Assembly (NCBI GenBank): GCA_017307955.1
Contig: JAFKFV010000012.1
Coordinates: forward strand, 186,001 to 250,000
Length of the DNA: 64,000 bases
Reading direction: 5' to 3'
From: Allobosea sp.
GTDB taxonomy: Bacteria; Pseudomonadota; Alphaproteobacteria; Rhizobiales; Kaistiaceae
Shown in pieces: positions 34,999 to 45,618 of this stretch. A model generated the notes under the pieces. That model worked only from the letters and a program-made list of their open reading frames with translations. It was not told where the DNA came from and did no database searches. Numbering within the stretch: the stretch's first letter is position 1; each line of letters starts with the position of its first letter. Both the position numbers and the translations under genes were made by a program.

Positions 34999-36197
34999 CA
35001 GGCAGCTTCCTTCACGGCCTTGACGATCTTCTGGGCCGCATCGTCGAGATCGTCGGCGGGAATGACGTTGAGACCGCTGTCGCGGATGATCTGCTTGCCG
35101 AGCTCGACATTGGTGCCCTCGAGGCGCACCACCAGCGGCACTTCGAGGCCGACCGCCTTCACGGCGGCGAGCACGCCGCGCGCGATGACGTCGCATTTCA
35201 TGATGCCGCCGAAGATGTTGACGAGGATGCCCTTCACCTTCGGATCGGAGGTGATGATCTTGAAGGCCGCCGTCACCTTCTCCTCGCTGGCGCCGCCGCC
35301 GACATCGAGGAAGTTGGCCGGGCTCTCGCCATAGAGCTGGATGATGTCGAGCGTCGCCATTGCGAGGCCTGCGCCGTTGACCATGCAGCCGATCGTGCCG
35401 TCGAGCGCGATATAGGCGAGGTCGAACTTCGAGGCCTCGATCTCCTTCTGGTCCTCCTCGGTCTCGTCGCGCAGCGCGACGATGTCGGGGTGACGGTAGA
35501 GCGAGTTCGAATCGAACGACACCTTGGCGTCGAGCACCTTCAGGTGTCCGTCCTTGGTGACGATCAGCGGGTTGACCTCCAGCATCGCCATGTCCTTGGC
35601 GACGAAGGCGGCGTAGAGCTTCGACACGACGTCGAAGGCTTCCTTGGCGAGCGGGCCGGACAGGCCGAGCGCCTTGGCGACCGTGAGGCCGTGATGCGGC
35701 ATGATGCCGGTGGCCGGGTCGACCGAGAAGGTCTTGATCTTCTCGGGGGTCGAGTGCGCGACCTCCTCGATGTCCATGCCGCCTTCCGTCGAGACGACGA
35801 AGGCGATGCGCGACGTCTCGCGGTCGACGAGGAGCGAGAGGTAGAACTCCTTCTCGATATCCGAGCCGTCCTCGACATAGAGGCGGTTGACCTGCTTGCC
35901 GGCTGGGCCGGTCTGCACGGTCACCAGCGTGTTGCCGAGCATCTGCTCCGCAAAGGCCTTGACCTCGTCGATCGATTTGGCGAGGCGGACGCCGCCCTTC
36001 TCGCCGGCGGCGGCTTCCTTGAACTTGCCCTTGCCGCGGCCGCCGGCATGGATCTGCGACTTCACCACCCAGAGCGGGCCGCCGAGCGTGCGCGCCGCGG
36101 CCTCCGCCTCGGCGGCCGAGAAGATCGCGACGCCGTTCGACACGGGGGCGCCGAATTCCTTCAGCACCGCCTTGGCCTGGTATTCATGGATATTCAT
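34998..36197 (-). CDS. sucC: Succinyl-CoA synthetase beta subunit
   Basis: A 399-residue ATP-grasp subunit. It starts [16 protein letters not shown] with PVSNGV, has the ATP-grasp stretch [27 protein letters not shown], and [19 protein letters not shown] followed by NFLDVGGGA. It binds nucleotide and succinate and pairs with SucD. It lies 28 bases after mdh and overlaps sucD by one base. The open frame extends further upstream, but the typical MNIHEYQ start is at 36197. Confidence 0.97.
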   Translation of the reverse strand: MNIHEYQAKAVLKEFGAPVSNGVAIFSAAEAEAAARTLGGPLWVVKSQIHAGGRGKGKFKEAAAGEKGGVRLAKSIDEVKAFAEQMLGNTLVTVQTGPAGKQVNRLYVEDGSDIEKEFYLSLLVDRETSRIAFVVSTEGGMDIEEVAHSTPEKIKTFSVDPATGIMPHHGLTVAKALGLSGPLAKEAFDVVSKLYAAFVAKDMAMLEVNPLIVTKDGHLKVLDAKVSFDSNSLYRHPDIVALRDETEEDQKEIEASKFDLAYIALDGTIGCMVNGAGLAMATLDIIQLYGESPANFLDVGGGASEEKVTAAFKIITSDPKVKGILVNIFGGIMKCDVIARGVLAAVKAVGLEVPLVVRLEGTNVELGKQIIRDSGLNVIPADDLDDAAQKIVKAVKEAA

Positions 36198-36225
36198 CGG
36201 TTGCGCTCCGCTGGCTCTGCCGGGA

Positions 36226-37230
<1,005 letters not shown>

Positions 37231-37337
37231 TCCACAGTCGGATGGCTGCCGGAACGGGGTCGCCATAGCGCGATTACATGAACGGCGCAAGTCGAACAAA
37301 TCCCGCGAGGCGAGGAATTCCGCCATCTCGCGGTCAA

Positions 37338-37353
37338 CTTACCTTAACGTCAG
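37338..37353. promoter_or_regulatory. Second copy of the mdh/sdh motif, weaker
   Basis: CTTACCTTAACGTCAG resembles the mdh site CTTACC-TAAA-CGTAAG with two changes. It lies 147 bases before the mdh ATG and overlaps the last codon of zapE. It could be a distal binding site that loops to the promoter, or a decayed copy. Confidence 0.4.
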
Positions 37354-38516
37354 GTCTCGGCGATGAAGCCCTTGTGGCCGCTCTGCTGGTAGTCGCGCGA
37401 GCGCATCTCGGTGAGGCGCGAGGCGGTGCGCGCGAACTCGAAAGCCTCGGTTCCGGTCTCGGCGCGATAGAGATCGTCGGGTTCGGCGGCGGCCGAGACG
37501 ATGATGCGGACATGGCCGTCATAGAGCGCGTCGATCAATGTGATGAAGCGCTTGGCCTCGTTGCGCCGTGTCTCGTCCATCACCGGGATGTGATCGATGA
37601 CGACGGTGTGGAAGGCATGCGCGACGGCGAGATAGTCGCTCGGCCCGAGCGGCCGGCCGCAGAGATCGGCGAAGTCGAAGCGGGCGACGCCCTTGGCCGC
37701 GGCCGGCACTGCGACGTCTCGGCCGAGCACCGAGAGCGTGGTCGGGCCGGGGTCGCCGCCGGCGGTGAGCTTGGCGAAGGCGGCGTCGAGCGCGGCGTCC
37801 GCCTCCGGCCCCAGCGGTGTCAGATAGAGCGGCAGAGCATCGAGCTTCTCGCGGCGATAATCGGTGCGCGCGCCGAGTTCCACCACCGCGCAGCGCTGCT
37901 TGAGCAGCGACACGAAGGGCAAGAAATGGTCGCGGTTGAGCCCGCCGCGATAGAGATCGTCCGGGGCGACGTTCGAGGTCGCGACCATCACGACATCGGC
38001 GGCGAAGAGGCGGGTGAACAGCCGCCCGAGGATCATCGCATCGGCGATGTCGGTGACCGTGAACTCGTCGAAGCAGATGAGCTCGGTCCCGGTGGCGATG
38101 GCGTCGGCGACCGGGGCGATCGGATCGTCGCCCTTGATGGTGCCGGCCTTGATCGCCTCGCGGGCACGGAACACCCGCGCATGCACATCGGCCATGAAGT
38201 CGTTGAAATGGGCGCGGCGCTTCTTCTCGGGCACCGCCGCCGCGAAGAAGAGGTCCATCAGCATGGTCTTGCCGCGGCCGACGGCGCCATGGACATAGAG
38301 GCCGCGCACCGCCTCGCGTTCCTTCTGCCGCTTGCCGAACAGCCAGCCGAGCGCGCTGGATTTCGAGGCGAGCCGCCGGCCGGCAAGGTCGCGGTTCAGC
38401 GCGTCGAGCCGGGCGACCAGCGCGCGCTGCGCCGGATCGGCCTCGATGGCGCCGTCCGCGACCAGCCGTTCATAGGCGTCGGCGACCGCGCCGCGAACCG
38501 GCAGTCCCTCGCTCAC
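37350..38516 (-). CDS. zapE: Cell division protein ZapE (AFG1-like ATPase)
   Basis: A 388-residue AAA-like ATPase. Walker A is YVHGAVGRGKTMLMDLFF and Walker B is ELICFDEFTVTDIADAM; GGLNRDHFLPFV follows as in the AFG1/LACE1 family. In E. coli ZapE acts on FtsZ rings under stress and low oxygen (family knowledge). Its position just upstream of mdh is common in alphaproteobacteria. There are 158 bases between its stop and the mdh ATG, enough for a separate mdh promoter. Confidence 0.94.
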   Translation of the reverse strand: MSEGLPVRGAVADAYERLVADGAIEADPAQRALVARLDALNRDLAGRRLASKSSALGWLFGKRQKEREAVRGLYVHGAVGRGKTMLMDLFFAAAVPEKKRRAHFNDFMADVHARVFRAREAIKAGTIKGDDPIAPVADAIATGTELICFDEFTVTDIADAMILGRLFTRLFAADVVMVATSNVAPDDLYRGGLNRDHFLPFVSLLKQRCAVVELGARTDYRREKLDALPLYLTPLGPEADAALDAAFAKLTAGGDPGPTTLSVLGRDVAVPAAAKGVARFDFADLCGRPLGPSDYLAVAHAFHTVVIDHIPVMDETRRNEAKRFITLIDALYDGHVRIIVSAAAEPDDLYRAETGTEAFEFARTASRLTEMRSRDYQQSGHKGFIAET

Positions 38517-38546
38517 GCGGCGGTCCTCCGGATGCTGGCGGCGCGA

Positions 38547-39140
38547 TCAGCGCGAGAAGGAAACCGGCTGGCCCGAATCGGCCGAGCCTTCGAAGCGGTT
38601 GGTGCCGGCCGGGCTGAGACGGGCGACCGGCGAACCGCCGGCGCCGGCGAGCACGACCTGCGAGCCCGAGAGGCTCCAGGCCGAGATGCCCTTCAGCGTC
38701 GGCGAGGTGCAGCCGCGGGTCGAAGCGCGATAGCCGCCGGTCCAGGAGGTCAGCGTCATGAAGAGCTGGCAGCTCTCGCCGCCCGATTTCAGCGACCAGC
38801 CGCCGAGGAGATCGGTGCGGCCGAGCTCGGCGCGGGCGGTCGAGGTGTTGGGCGCGGTGACCGGCGCGGGCGTCGCCGGCGTGGCCGGCGGCAGCGTGGC
38901 GGCGTCGGCGGGCGGCAGCGTCGCGGAAGCGGGCGGCACCGCCGGCAGGCCGGGCGCGTTGGGATCCGCGGCTGGAGGCGGCAGGGCCGATTTCTCGATC
39001 GGAGCGGCGGCGACCGGCGGCAGCGTGTCGTTGTCGACCACGCGCTGCTGATCGACCGGACCGAGCCCGACGGCGCCGAACGAGCCGCAGCCGGCCAGCG
39101 CCGCAGTGAGCAGGATCGGCGCAAGACGGCCAAGTCGCAT
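38547..39140 (-). CDS. Omp19-like outer-membrane lipoprotein, Inh family
   Basis: A 197-residue lipoprotein. Residues 1-~19 are a signal with lipobox LAGC, then a long P/A-rich linker (~residues 35-105), then an AprI/Inh beta-barrel domain with GGWSLKSGGESCQLFMTLTS and a second Cys in TRGCTSPTLKG that should pair as in protease inhibitors. It resembles Brucella Omp19, an inhibitor of host and bacterial proteases. ATG 39140 has AAGGAG eight bases before it; the frame is open to 39302 but the earlier part is not signal-like. Ends 30 bases from zapE's start. Confidence 0.85.
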   Translation of the reverse strand: MRLGRLAPILLTAALAGCGSFGAVGLGPVDQQRVVDNDTLPPVAAAPIEKSALPPPAADPNAPGLPAVPPASATLPPADAATLPPATPATPAPVTAPNTSTARAELGRTDLLGGWSLKSGGESCQLFMTLTSWTGGYRASTRGCTSPTLKGISAWSLSGSQVVLAGAGGSPVARLSPAGTNRFEGSADSGQPVSFSR

Positions 39141-39338
39141 CGGATTCTCCTTCATCGGGCGGGGCACCCGGTCGCACATGGAAATAGGGACCATTCCATC
39201 GGGCCTGTCGGGCGGCGCCAAGCGGCGCGGCAGTCTTTCGCTGCGCCGCACATCCACCCTTCGGTTCGCGCATACGGCATCTTCAAGGCAGCGACAAGGC
39301 ACGCGAAAGACACAGAGCCCGAAAAACGGCCGCGTTCC

Positions 39339-39722
39339 TCATTCGGGAGCGTGACAGCACGCCTCGATATTATGCCCGTCGGGATCGAGCACGAAGGCGC
39401 CGTAGTAGTTCGGGTGGTAATGGGCGCGGATGCCCGGCGCTCCATTGTCGATGCCTCCCGCGGCGATCGCGGCGGCGTAGAACGCATCGACCTCGGCCCG
39501 CCGGCGGGCGGCGAAGGCGACATGGACATGCGGCGTGGTGCGGCCGCCTTCGGAAATCCAGAAATCTGGCTTGCCGGCGCCGAATCCCGCGCCCTTGACG
39601 CCGGCCGCCTCGGGAATGCGCATGACGAGCGCGATGCCGAGCGGCGCAAGCGCCCGCTCGTAGAAGGCGACCGAACCATCGAAATCGGCGACTTGGATGC
39701 CGATATGGTCGAGCGTGGACAT
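39339..39722 (-). CDS. VOC-family (glyoxalase-like) protein
   Basis: A 127-residue single-domain metalloenzyme-like protein: LDHIGIQVADFDGSVAFYER at the start and GAFVLDPDGHNIEACCH at the end, each with residues of the VOC metal site (His and Glu). Substrate unknown; relatives include lactoylglutathione-lyase-like and antibiotic-binding proteins. ATG 39722 has GGGAG at seven bases; ATG 39728 is also in frame. It lies about 200 bases from the lipoprotein gene; that gap shows nothing notable. Confidence 0.88.
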   Translation of the reverse strand: MSTLDHIGIQVADFDGSVAFYERALAPLGIALVMRIPEAAGVKGAGFGAGKPDFWISEGGRTTPHVHVAFAARRRAEVDAFYAAAIAAGGIDNGAPGIRAHYHPNYYGAFVLDPDGHNIEACCHAPE

Positions 39723-39831
39723 GGGCATTCTCCCGAGGCTGCGGCGTAGCCGGGCGGCGCGCCTTCGGCGCCGATCATGCCAGCGGCAAGGCGCGGCGGC
39801 ATGACCGACATCATGCGGCTGCTCCCAAGGC

Positions 39832-40110
39832 TCAGGTTGATCGCTCCTCCGGCCGCAGCGCCAGGCCGAGTTCCGCCGCCTTGGCGGTGACCTCGGACAG
39901 CGGCCGGTGCATCGCCTGCGCGATCACCTCGGCCGCCACGCCTTCCTTCGCGAGGTCCCTGAGGCGGTCCACCGCTTCGACCGTCCAGCGCGGTCCGGCC
40001 TCGGCCGCATGCGAGGCGCCGAGATGGGTGTTCGGGAGGGGCGCCGCGGACTGCTGGTCCTGATCGGCCGCCCCGGAGCGTCCGGCGGCAGTTCCTGTCG
40101 GGTTCGACAT
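39832..40110 (-). CDS. Small acidic protein with HTH-like C-terminus
   Basis: A 92-residue protein. Residues 1-~45 are low-complexity (G, A, S, Q, D). The C-terminal half, PRWTVEAVDRLRDLAKEGV followed by IAQAMHRPLSEVTAKAAEL, has the spacing of a SANT/GcrA-like helix-turn-helix, where a W starts helix 1 and IAxxLxRS-type text marks the turn. No family assignment is certain. GAGGAGG lies just before ATG 40110. It sits 88 bases after the sdhB gene. Confidence 0.6.
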   Translation of the reverse strand: MSNPTGTAAGRSGAADQDQQSAAPLPNTHLGASHAAEAGPRWTVEAVDRLRDLAKEGVAAEVIAQAMHRPLSEVTAKAAELGLALRPEERST

Positions 40111-40198
40111 GGCATCCTCCTCGGTATCCAGCCCGCCCCGCGACAAGGTGCGGGGCTAGGGTCCGAACGCCGGCGGAGGGCCAACGTTCCCGGCGAGA

Positions 40199-40978
40199 TC
40201 AGACCCGCCGCTCGACCATCATCTTCTTGATCTCGGCGATCGCCTTGGCCGGATTGAGACCCTTCGGGCAGGTCTGCGCGCAGTTCATGATCGTGTGGCA
40301 GCGATAGAGGCGGAACGGATCCTCGAGATTGTCGAGCCGCTCGCCCGTCGCCTCGTCGCGGCTGTCGATCAGCCAGCGATAGGCCTGCAGCAGAACGGCC
40401 GGGCCGAGATAGCGGTCGCCGTTCCACCAGTAGCTCGGGCAGGAGGTGGAGCAGCAGGCGCAGAGGATGCACTCATAGAGCCCGTCGAGCTTCTCGCGGT
40501 CCTCATGGCTCTGCAGCCACTCCTTCTCCGGCTCCGGCGTCGCCGTCTTGAGCCAGGGCTCGATCGAGCGATGCTGGGCGTAGAAATTGGTGAGATCCGG
40601 AACGAGATCCTTCACCACCGCCATATGCGGCAGCGGATAGATCTTCACCGGGCCCTTCACGTCCTCGATGCCCTTGGTGCAGGCCAGCGTGTTGGAGCCG
40701 TCGATATTCATCGCGCAGGAGCCGCAAATGCCCTCGCGGCAGGAGCGGCGGAAGGTCAGCGTCGGATCGATCTCGTTCTTGATCTTGATGAGCGCGTCGA
40801 GAACCATCGGCCCGCATTCGTCGAGATCGACGAAATAGCTGTCGACGTGCGGATTGGCGCCGTCGTCCGGATTCCAGCGATAGATGCGGAACTCGCGCAC
40901 ATTGTTGGCGCCGGCCGGCCGCGGCCAGGCCTTGCCCTCGTTGATCGTCGAGTTCTTGGGAAGCGTGAGCTGGACCAT
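40199..40978 (-). CDS. sdhB: Succinate dehydrogenase iron-sulfur subunit
   Basis: A 259-residue subunit that carries electrons from SdhA to quinone. The 2Fe-2S cluster ligands are in [15 protein letters not shown]; the 4Fe-4S and 3Fe-4S ligands are in [15 protein letters not shown] and [17 protein letters not shown]. It starts 28 bases after the methyltransferase gene and about 1.4 kb from sdhA, so the usual sdhA-sdhB junction is broken here by two genes on the same strand. Confidence 0.97.
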   Translation of the reverse strand: MVQLTLPKNSTINEGKAWPRPAGANNVREFRIYRWNPDDGANPHVDSYFVDLDECGPMVLDALIKIKNEIDPTLTFRRSCREGICGSCAMNIDGSNTLACTKGIEDVKGPVKIYPLPHMAVVKDLVPDLTNFYAQHRSIEPWLKTATPEPEKEWLQSHEDREKLDGLYECILCACCSTSCPSYWWNGDRYLGPAVLLQAYRWLIDSRDEATGERLDNLEDPFRLYRCHTIMNCAQTCPKGLNPAKAIAEIKKMMVERRV

Positions 40979-41006
40979 GGCAGGCTATGCAAACGCCCGA
41001 GGCATC

Positions 41007-41756
41007 TCAGGCGTCTCCTTTCTTCTTCAAAAAGACGAACAGGACGGTGTCGAAGACCCGCGAGGGGAGTGACTGGTAGAGGTCGATGAGCCGATAGAGC
41101 CACAGGCGGCCGCCATGATAGGACGGGTCGCATTCGAGGGTGTAGCTCGCATTGTCGAAGCGGTCGTCGGGGAAGTGCCTGCGCACCGCCTCCATCGTGT
41201 TCAGCCGGTAGAATTTCGGGAAGACATCCTCGTCCTTCCGCGCCGGCTGCGTGAATTTCAGGATGCGCGACTGCAGCCCTTCCGGCACCAGCCGCGCCGA
41301 GAGCGCGATATAGCCCCAGCGGTTGGGCGTCCTCGCGCAGAACCAGCCCCCGGGCTTCAGCACGCGCTCGACTTCGCCGGCGAAGACATCCGGCTTCTCG
41401 ATATGCTCCAGCACCCAGTCGCTATAGATGAGGTCGAAGGTGGCGTCGGGGAAGGGCAGCGGCTTGTCGGGCGCAATGACATGCGCCTCGTCGAGAGCGG
41501 GATTGGTGAGGACCACCGGATCGACATCGACACCCACGAGGCGGCCGACGCGGCCTTGGAAGCGGATGAAGCGCGACCGGAAGTCCTGCCTGTCGAACTG
41601 GGCGCCGCGACCGGCGCCGAGATCGAGAACGACAGATGTGGGCTCGATCAGAGCCGTAACGCGAAGGTAGAACGCGAGCGTGTTGTCGCGTCTCGAAAAT
41701 CCTCCCGCCGCCGCTTCTGGGCAAACGGTACGGGCCAGCCTCGACAGTCCCTGCAT
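41007..41756 (-). CDS. SAM-dependent methyltransferase between sdhA and sdhB
   Basis: A 249-residue class I methyltransferase. Motif I is VVLDLGAGRGAQ, a second acidic strand is GVDVDPVVL, and FDLIYSDWVLEHI followed by EVERVLKPGGWFC marks the core. The C-terminal segment has hydrophobic patches (LWLYRLIDLYQSLPSRVFDTVLF), possibly membrane-associated. Substrate unknown; sugar or lipid methylation is possible. The frame is open to 41903, but ATG 41756 follows GGGAGG and starts the domain. It sits between the DUF3052 gene and sdhB; 149 bases separate it from DUF3052. Confidence 0.85.
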   Translation of the reverse strand: MQGLSRLARTVCPEAAAGGFSRRDNTLAFYLRVTALIEPTSVVLDLGAGRGAQFDRQDFRSRFIRFQGRVGRLVGVDVDPVVLTNPALDEAHVIAPDKPLPFPDATFDLIYSDWVLEHIEKPDVFAGEVERVLKPGGWFCARTPNRWGYIALSARLVPEGLQSRILKFTQPARKDEDVFPKFYRLNTMEAVRRHFPDDRFDNASYTLECDPSYHGGRLWLYRLIDLYQSLPSRVFDTVLFVFLKKKGDA

Positions 41757-41905
41757 GCGCGTTGTCCTCCCGACGGCGCAGCGGGAGATTCCGTAGCGCC
41801 TCGACCTCGCCACGTCTTGTTTTCTTTGACTGTACGTGCGCGGGCCGCGGGAGTCGAGCGTCGGTTGCAGGGAGATATTTGGGTTGTGGCGCCGGGCGAG
41901 CATGG

Positions 41906-42361
41906 TCAGTGCGCTCCGCGCCGATCCTTGCGGATCATCAACTTGAGGCCTGACCAGATGGCGTCGATGGCGGCGACCTTGACGTCGACGAGGTCGAGCG
42001 CGAGGGCGGCGTTTCGAATGACGTCCTCGGTCACGTCGGTCGGGACCTTCGCGGCCTTTTTTGGCCAGGAAACCCAGATCATGCCGTCCGCGCGGATGGC
42101 GGCCTCGAGCGCGGCGAGATGCGCCTCGACCTCGGCCCGCGACGCCGTGAAGGCATGCACGGCGTCGAACCGTCCGCGATCGAGCGGCGCGGACCAGTCG
42201 TCGAGCCGCGCGACGGCGCCGAATTCGGCGCTCGCCGCGAGATGTTCCAGCGCTTCCGGCAAGCCGATGAAGGCAACCGTCATCCCCGCCCGGAAGCCGA
42301 GCTTCTCGGAAAGCGGCCGCTTCGAATAGCCGGCCTCGGGGAGGGGCGCCGTCACCGTCAT
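41906..42361 (-). CDS. DUF3052 protein
   Basis: A 151-residue soluble protein matching DUF3052: YSKRPLSEKLGFRAGM, a Rossmann-like first half (TVAFIGLPEAL), GMIWVSWPKKAAKVPTDVTE and LDLVDVKVAAIDAIWSGLKL. Function unknown. It starts four bases after the sdhA stop, so it is read with the sdh genes and is likely translated with sdhA. A physical link to succinate dehydrogenase is not proven. Confidence 0.85.
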   Translation of the reverse strand: MTVTAPLPEAGYSKRPLSEKLGFRAGMTVAFIGLPEALEHLAASAEFGAVARLDDWSAPLDRGRFDAVHAFTASRAEVEAHLAALEAAIRADGMIWVSWPKKAAKVPTDVTEDVIRNAALALDLVDVKVAAIDAIWSGLKLMIRKDRRGAH

Positions 42362-42365
42362 CGCC

Positions 42366-44189
42366 TCAATAGACGCGGGCCTTGGGCTCGATATAGGCGA
42401 TGTCGTTCGACATCGTGTAGGTGTGCACCGGCCGGTCCTCGAGGCGGACGGACTTCGTCGCCGTGTCGACGAAGGCGAGGGAGTGCTTCATCCAGTTGAC
42501 GTCGTCGCGGTTCGGATAGTCCTCGCGGGCATGGGCGCCGCGCGACTCGGTGCGGTTCTGCGCCGAATCCATCGTCGCCACCGCCTGGACGATCAGGTTC
42601 TCGAATTCCAGCGTCTCGATGAGATCGGAATTCCAGATCAGCGAGCGGTCGGTGACGCGGATATCCGAGGCGTCGCGCCAGACATGGTGGATCAGCTCAT
42701 GGCCCTCGTCGAGCACCTCGCCGGTGCGGAAGACGGCGCAGTTGGACTGCATGACCTTCTGCATCCTGAGGCGCAGCGCGGCGGTCGGCGTGGCGCCGTT
42801 CGCATGGCGCAGATGGTCGAGGCGCGCGATGGCGCCCTCGCCGTCGCTCTTTGCGAGTTCGCGCTGCTTCTCGCCGGGCTTGACCGTCTCGATGGCGCGC
42901 AGCGCAGCTGCGCGGCCGAAGACGACGAGATCGGTGAGCGAGTTGGAGCCGAGGCGGTTGGCGCCGTGCACCGAGACGCAGGCCGCCTCGCCGACGGCCA
43001 TCAGGCCGGGAACGACGGTATCCGGATCGCCGCCGACCTTGGTCAGCACCTCGCCGTGATAGTTCGTCGGGATGCCGCCCATATTGTAATGGACCGTCGG
43101 CAGCACCGGGATCGGCTCCTTGGTCACGTCGACGCCGGCGAAGATCTTGGCGCTCTCGGAAATGCCCGGCAGCCGCTCATGCAGCAGCGCGGGGTCGAGA
43201 TGGTCGAGATGCAGGTGGATGTGGTCCTTGCCCTTGCCGACGCCGCGGCCCTCGCGGATCTCCATGGTCATGGCGCGCGAGACGACATCGCGCGAGGCGA
43301 GGTCCTTCGCCGAGGGCGCATAGCGCTCCATGAAGCGCTCGCCCTCTGAATTGGTGAGGTAGCCGCCTTCGCCGCGCGCACCCTCGGTGATCAGGCAGCC
43401 GGCGCCGTAGATGCCGGTCGGATGGAACTGCACGAATTCCATGTCCTGCAGCGGCAGGCCGGCGCGCAGCACCATGCCGCCGCCGTCGCCGGTGCAGGTA
43501 TGGGCCGAGGTGGCCGAGAAATAGGCGCGGCCATAGCCGCCGGTCGCCAGGATCGTCTTGGCGGCGCGGAAGCGGTGCAGCGTGCCGTCTTCCATCGACA
43601 GCGCGACGACGCCGCGGCAGACGCCCTCGTCCATGATCAGGTCGATGGCGAAATACTCGATGAAGAACTCGCAGGCATGGCGCAGCGACTGGCCATAGAG
43701 CGTGTGCAGGATGGCGTGGCCGGTGCGGTCGGCGGCGGCGCAGGTGCGCTGCGCGATGCCCTTGCCGAAATTGGTCGTCATGCCGCCGAACGGGCGCTGA
43801 TAGATCTTGCCCGCCTCGGTGCGCGAGAAGGGCACGCCGAAATGCTCGAGCTCGTAGACGGCGGCCGGCGCGTTGCGCACGAGATATTCGATGGCGTCCT
43901 GGTCGCCCAGCCAGTCCGACCCCTTGACGGTGTCGTACATGTGGAAGCGCCAGTCGTCCTCGCCCATATTGCCCAGCGCGGCCGAGATGCCGCCCTGCGC
44001 CGCCACGGTGTGGCTGCGGGTCGGGAACACCTTCGAGATGCAGGCGGTCTTGAGGCCGCCCTCGCTGGCGCCGAGCGCGGCGCGCAGGCCCGCGCCGCCG
44101 GCTCCGACGACGACGACGTCGAATGTGTGGTCGATGAAGGTGTAGGCGCGGCCGTTTGTTGCCGGCGCGCTGCCATTGGCCTCGGCCAT
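42366..44189 (-). CDS. sdhA: Succinate dehydrogenase flavoprotein subunit
   Basis: A 607-residue FAD enzyme that oxidises succinate to fumarate. The dinucleotide motif [16 protein letters not shown], the flavinylation segment [16 protein letters not shown] (FAD-binding His), [18 protein letters not shown] and [14 protein letters not shown] with the substrate Arg are present. Follows sdhD with two bases between them. The next gene is a DUF3052 protein, not sdhB. Confidence 0.97.
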   Translation of the reverse strand: MAEANGSAPATNGRAYTFIDHTFDVVVVGAGGAGLRAALGASEGGLKTACISKVFPTRSHTVAAQGGISAALGNMGEDDWRFHMYDTVKGSDWLGDQDAIEYLVRNAPAAVYELEHFGVPFSRTEAGKIYQRPFGGMTTNFGKGIAQRTCAAADRTGHAILHTLYGQSLRHACEFFIEYFAIDLIMDEGVCRGVVALSMEDGTLHRFRAAKTILATGGYGRAYFSATSAHTCTGDGGGMVLRAGLPLQDMEFVQFHPTGIYGAGCLITEGARGEGGYLTNSEGERFMERYAPSAKDLASRDVVSRAMTMEIREGRGVGKGKDHIHLHLDHLDPALLHERLPGISESAKIFAGVDVTKEPIPVLPTVHYNMGGIPTNYHGEVLTKVGGDPDTVVPGLMAVGEAACVSVHGANRLGSNSLTDLVVFGRAAALRAIETVKPGEKQRELAKSDGEGAIARLDHLRHANGATPTAALRLRMQKVMQSNCAVFRTGEVLDEGHELIHHVWRDASDIRVTDRSLIWNSDLIETLEFENLIVQAVATMDSAQNRTESRGAHAREDYPNRDDVNWMKHSLAFVDTATKSVRLEDRPVHTYTMSNDIAYIEPKARVY

Positions 44190-44191
44190 CG

Positions 44192-44596
44192 TCAGCCTCC
44201 GAAGGTGATCTTGATGAGGGCGAGCGCGGTGGCGACGCCGACCGCGACCGAGAAGAAAGCGTTGGCCACGAGCAGCGCGACCTTGGCGGTGCCGTGGAAA
44301 TAGTCCTCGATGATCACCTGCATGCCGATCTTCATGTGCCAGGCGCAGCTGCCGACCATGAGCACCATCAAGAGCGCCACGAAGGGATTGGCGAGCACCG
44401 CCACCACCTCGCCATGCGGGCGGCCGGCAAGTGCGATGACGAGGATGACAAAGACGAGGGTCAGCACCGCCAGGGCGGCGCCGGTGAGGCGCTGGTACCA
44501 GAAATGACCGGTGCCCTCGCGGGCGGAGCCGAGGCCGCGGACCCGCGACAGCGGGGTGCGCATGGAAGGGGTAGGCGTGGACGAGGAGGACGACAT
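44192..44596 (-). CDS. sdhD: Succinate dehydrogenase membrane anchor subunit
   Basis: A 134-residue anchor with three membrane segments. [19 protein letters not shown] opens the membrane part; the loop [17 protein letters not shown] holds the haem b and quinone-site residues usual in SdhD. Ten bases after sdhC and two before sdhA, so the order is sdhC-sdhD-sdhA. Confidence 0.93.
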   Translation of the reverse strand: MSSSSSTPTPSMRTPLSRVRGLGSAREGTGHFWYQRLTGAALAVLTLVFVILVIALAGRPHGEVVAVLANPFVALLMVLMVGSCAWHMKIGMQVIIEDYFHGTAKVALLVANAFFSVAVGVATALALIKITFGG

Positions 44597-44606
44597 GCGG
44601 GTGACC

Positions 44607-45005
44607 TCAGGAGAGCGCCAGGGCGACGATCCAGACGAGGATCGTCAGCACGGCCGAGCCGATGATGTTGGCCCAGGCGAGATTGTCGCGGGCGCTCTTG
44701 GAAAAGCCGGCGCCGACATCCCAGACGAAATGGCGCAGGCCGCCGAGGAGGTGATGCAGCAGCGCCCAGGTGTAGCCGAAGAGAACGATGCGGCCGATCC
44801 AGGAGCCGAACACGGCATTGGCGAATTCGAACGGGCCGGGACCGGCGGCGGCGGCGATCAACCACCAGGCCAGAAGCAGCGTGCCGCCATAGAGCGCGAT
44901 GCCGGTCGCCCGATGCAGGATCGACATCGTCATCGTGATCGGCCAGCGATAGATCTGCAGGTGCGGGGAGAGCGGCCGGCTCGCCTTCGCCTCGGCGTTC
45001 GACAT
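44607..45005 (-). CDS. sdhC: Succinate dehydrogenase cytochrome b556 subunit
   Basis: A 132-residue anchor subunit with three membrane segments. RPLSPHLQIYRWP and SILHRATGIALYGG form the conserved N-terminus and quinone site; HHLLGGLRHFVWDVG contains the haem ligand His. The frame is open to 45092, but ATG 45005 follows AGGAGG and begins the family sequence. It is the first gene of the sdh operon; a perfect palindrome lies 19 bases upstream. Confidence 0.94.
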   Translation of the reverse strand: MSNAEAKASRPLSPHLQIYRWPITMTMSILHRATGIALYGGTLLLAWWLIAAAAGPGPFEFANAVFGSWIGRIVLFGYTWALLHHLLGGLRHFVWDVGAGFSKSARDNLAWANIIGSAVLTILVWIVALALS

Positions 45006-45023
45006 GGGCTGGGTCCTCCTCTC

Positions 45024-45041
45024 GCTTACGTTTACGTAAGC
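45024..45041. promoter_or_regulatory. Operator-like palindrome before sdhC
   Basis: Perfect 7-bp arms GCTTACG (45024-45030) and CGTAAGC (45035-45041) around TTTA. Core TTAC-N6-GTAA. It lies 19 bases before the sdhC ATG, just upstream of its ribosome binding site. A matching site occurs 22 bases before mdh. It may bind a regulator that sets TCA-cycle gene expression; the regulator is not in this window or not recognised. Confidence 0.65.
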
Positions 45042-45136
45042 TTCACCACTGCTTGCTGGAGTCGTTCTAGCGCCATTGTGCGGCTCGGTCAAAAGCCCTG
45101 CGACAATCTGGCCGGCCTGTCGGGAAGGAAAGTGCG

Positions 45137-45517
45137 ATGCAGCGACGATTGATTTCGACCGGGTCGCCCTTCGAGCAGGCGGCGGGCTATTCGCGCGCCG
45201 TCGTGCAGGGGCCGTGGTGCTTCGTCGCCGGAACGACGGGCTATGACTATGCGACCATGACCATGCCCGAGGATGTCGGCGAACAGGCCCGCAACGCGCT
45301 CGCCACCATCGAGCGTGTGTTGAAAGATGCAGGGTTTGCGCTCTTTGATGTCGTGCGCGCGCATTATTTTGTCAGCGACGCTGCCTATGCCGACGCCGTG
45401 TTCGCCGAGACCGGACGTGTCTTCGGCGCGATCCGCCCCGCGGCCACCATGGTCGTCGCCGGCCTCATCCGCCCGGAAATGAAGGTCGAGATCGAAGTAA
45501 CCGCGCTGAAGCCTTAA
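45137..45517 (+). CDS. RidA-family protein (YjgH-like)
   Basis: A 126-residue protein of the YjgF/YER057c/UK114 family, which removes reactive enamine or imine intermediates. [13 protein letters not shown], then [30 protein letters not shown] and [13 protein letters not shown] are visible; the Arg in IRPAATM corresponds to the position that binds the substrate carboxylate in active RidA. It is divergent from sdhC across 131 bases and 101 bases ahead of leuB, whose keto-acid pathway could form enamines (inference). Confidence 0.88.
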   Translation: MQRRLISTGSPFEQAAGYSRAVVQGPWCFVAGTTGYDYATMTMPEDVGEQARNALATIERVLKDAGFALFDVVRAHYFVSDAAYADAVFAETGRVFGAIRPAATMVVAGLIRPEMKVEIEVTALKP

Positions 45518-45618
45518 CGCGGAGGCAGTGCTTGCATCGGCCGCGCCGCCTCGCTATCGCTCGCCGATCCCAGCCTCGTCTGCCCAGCCTTGGCCAGAAC
45601 CTTCCGGAGAGCCGCGCC

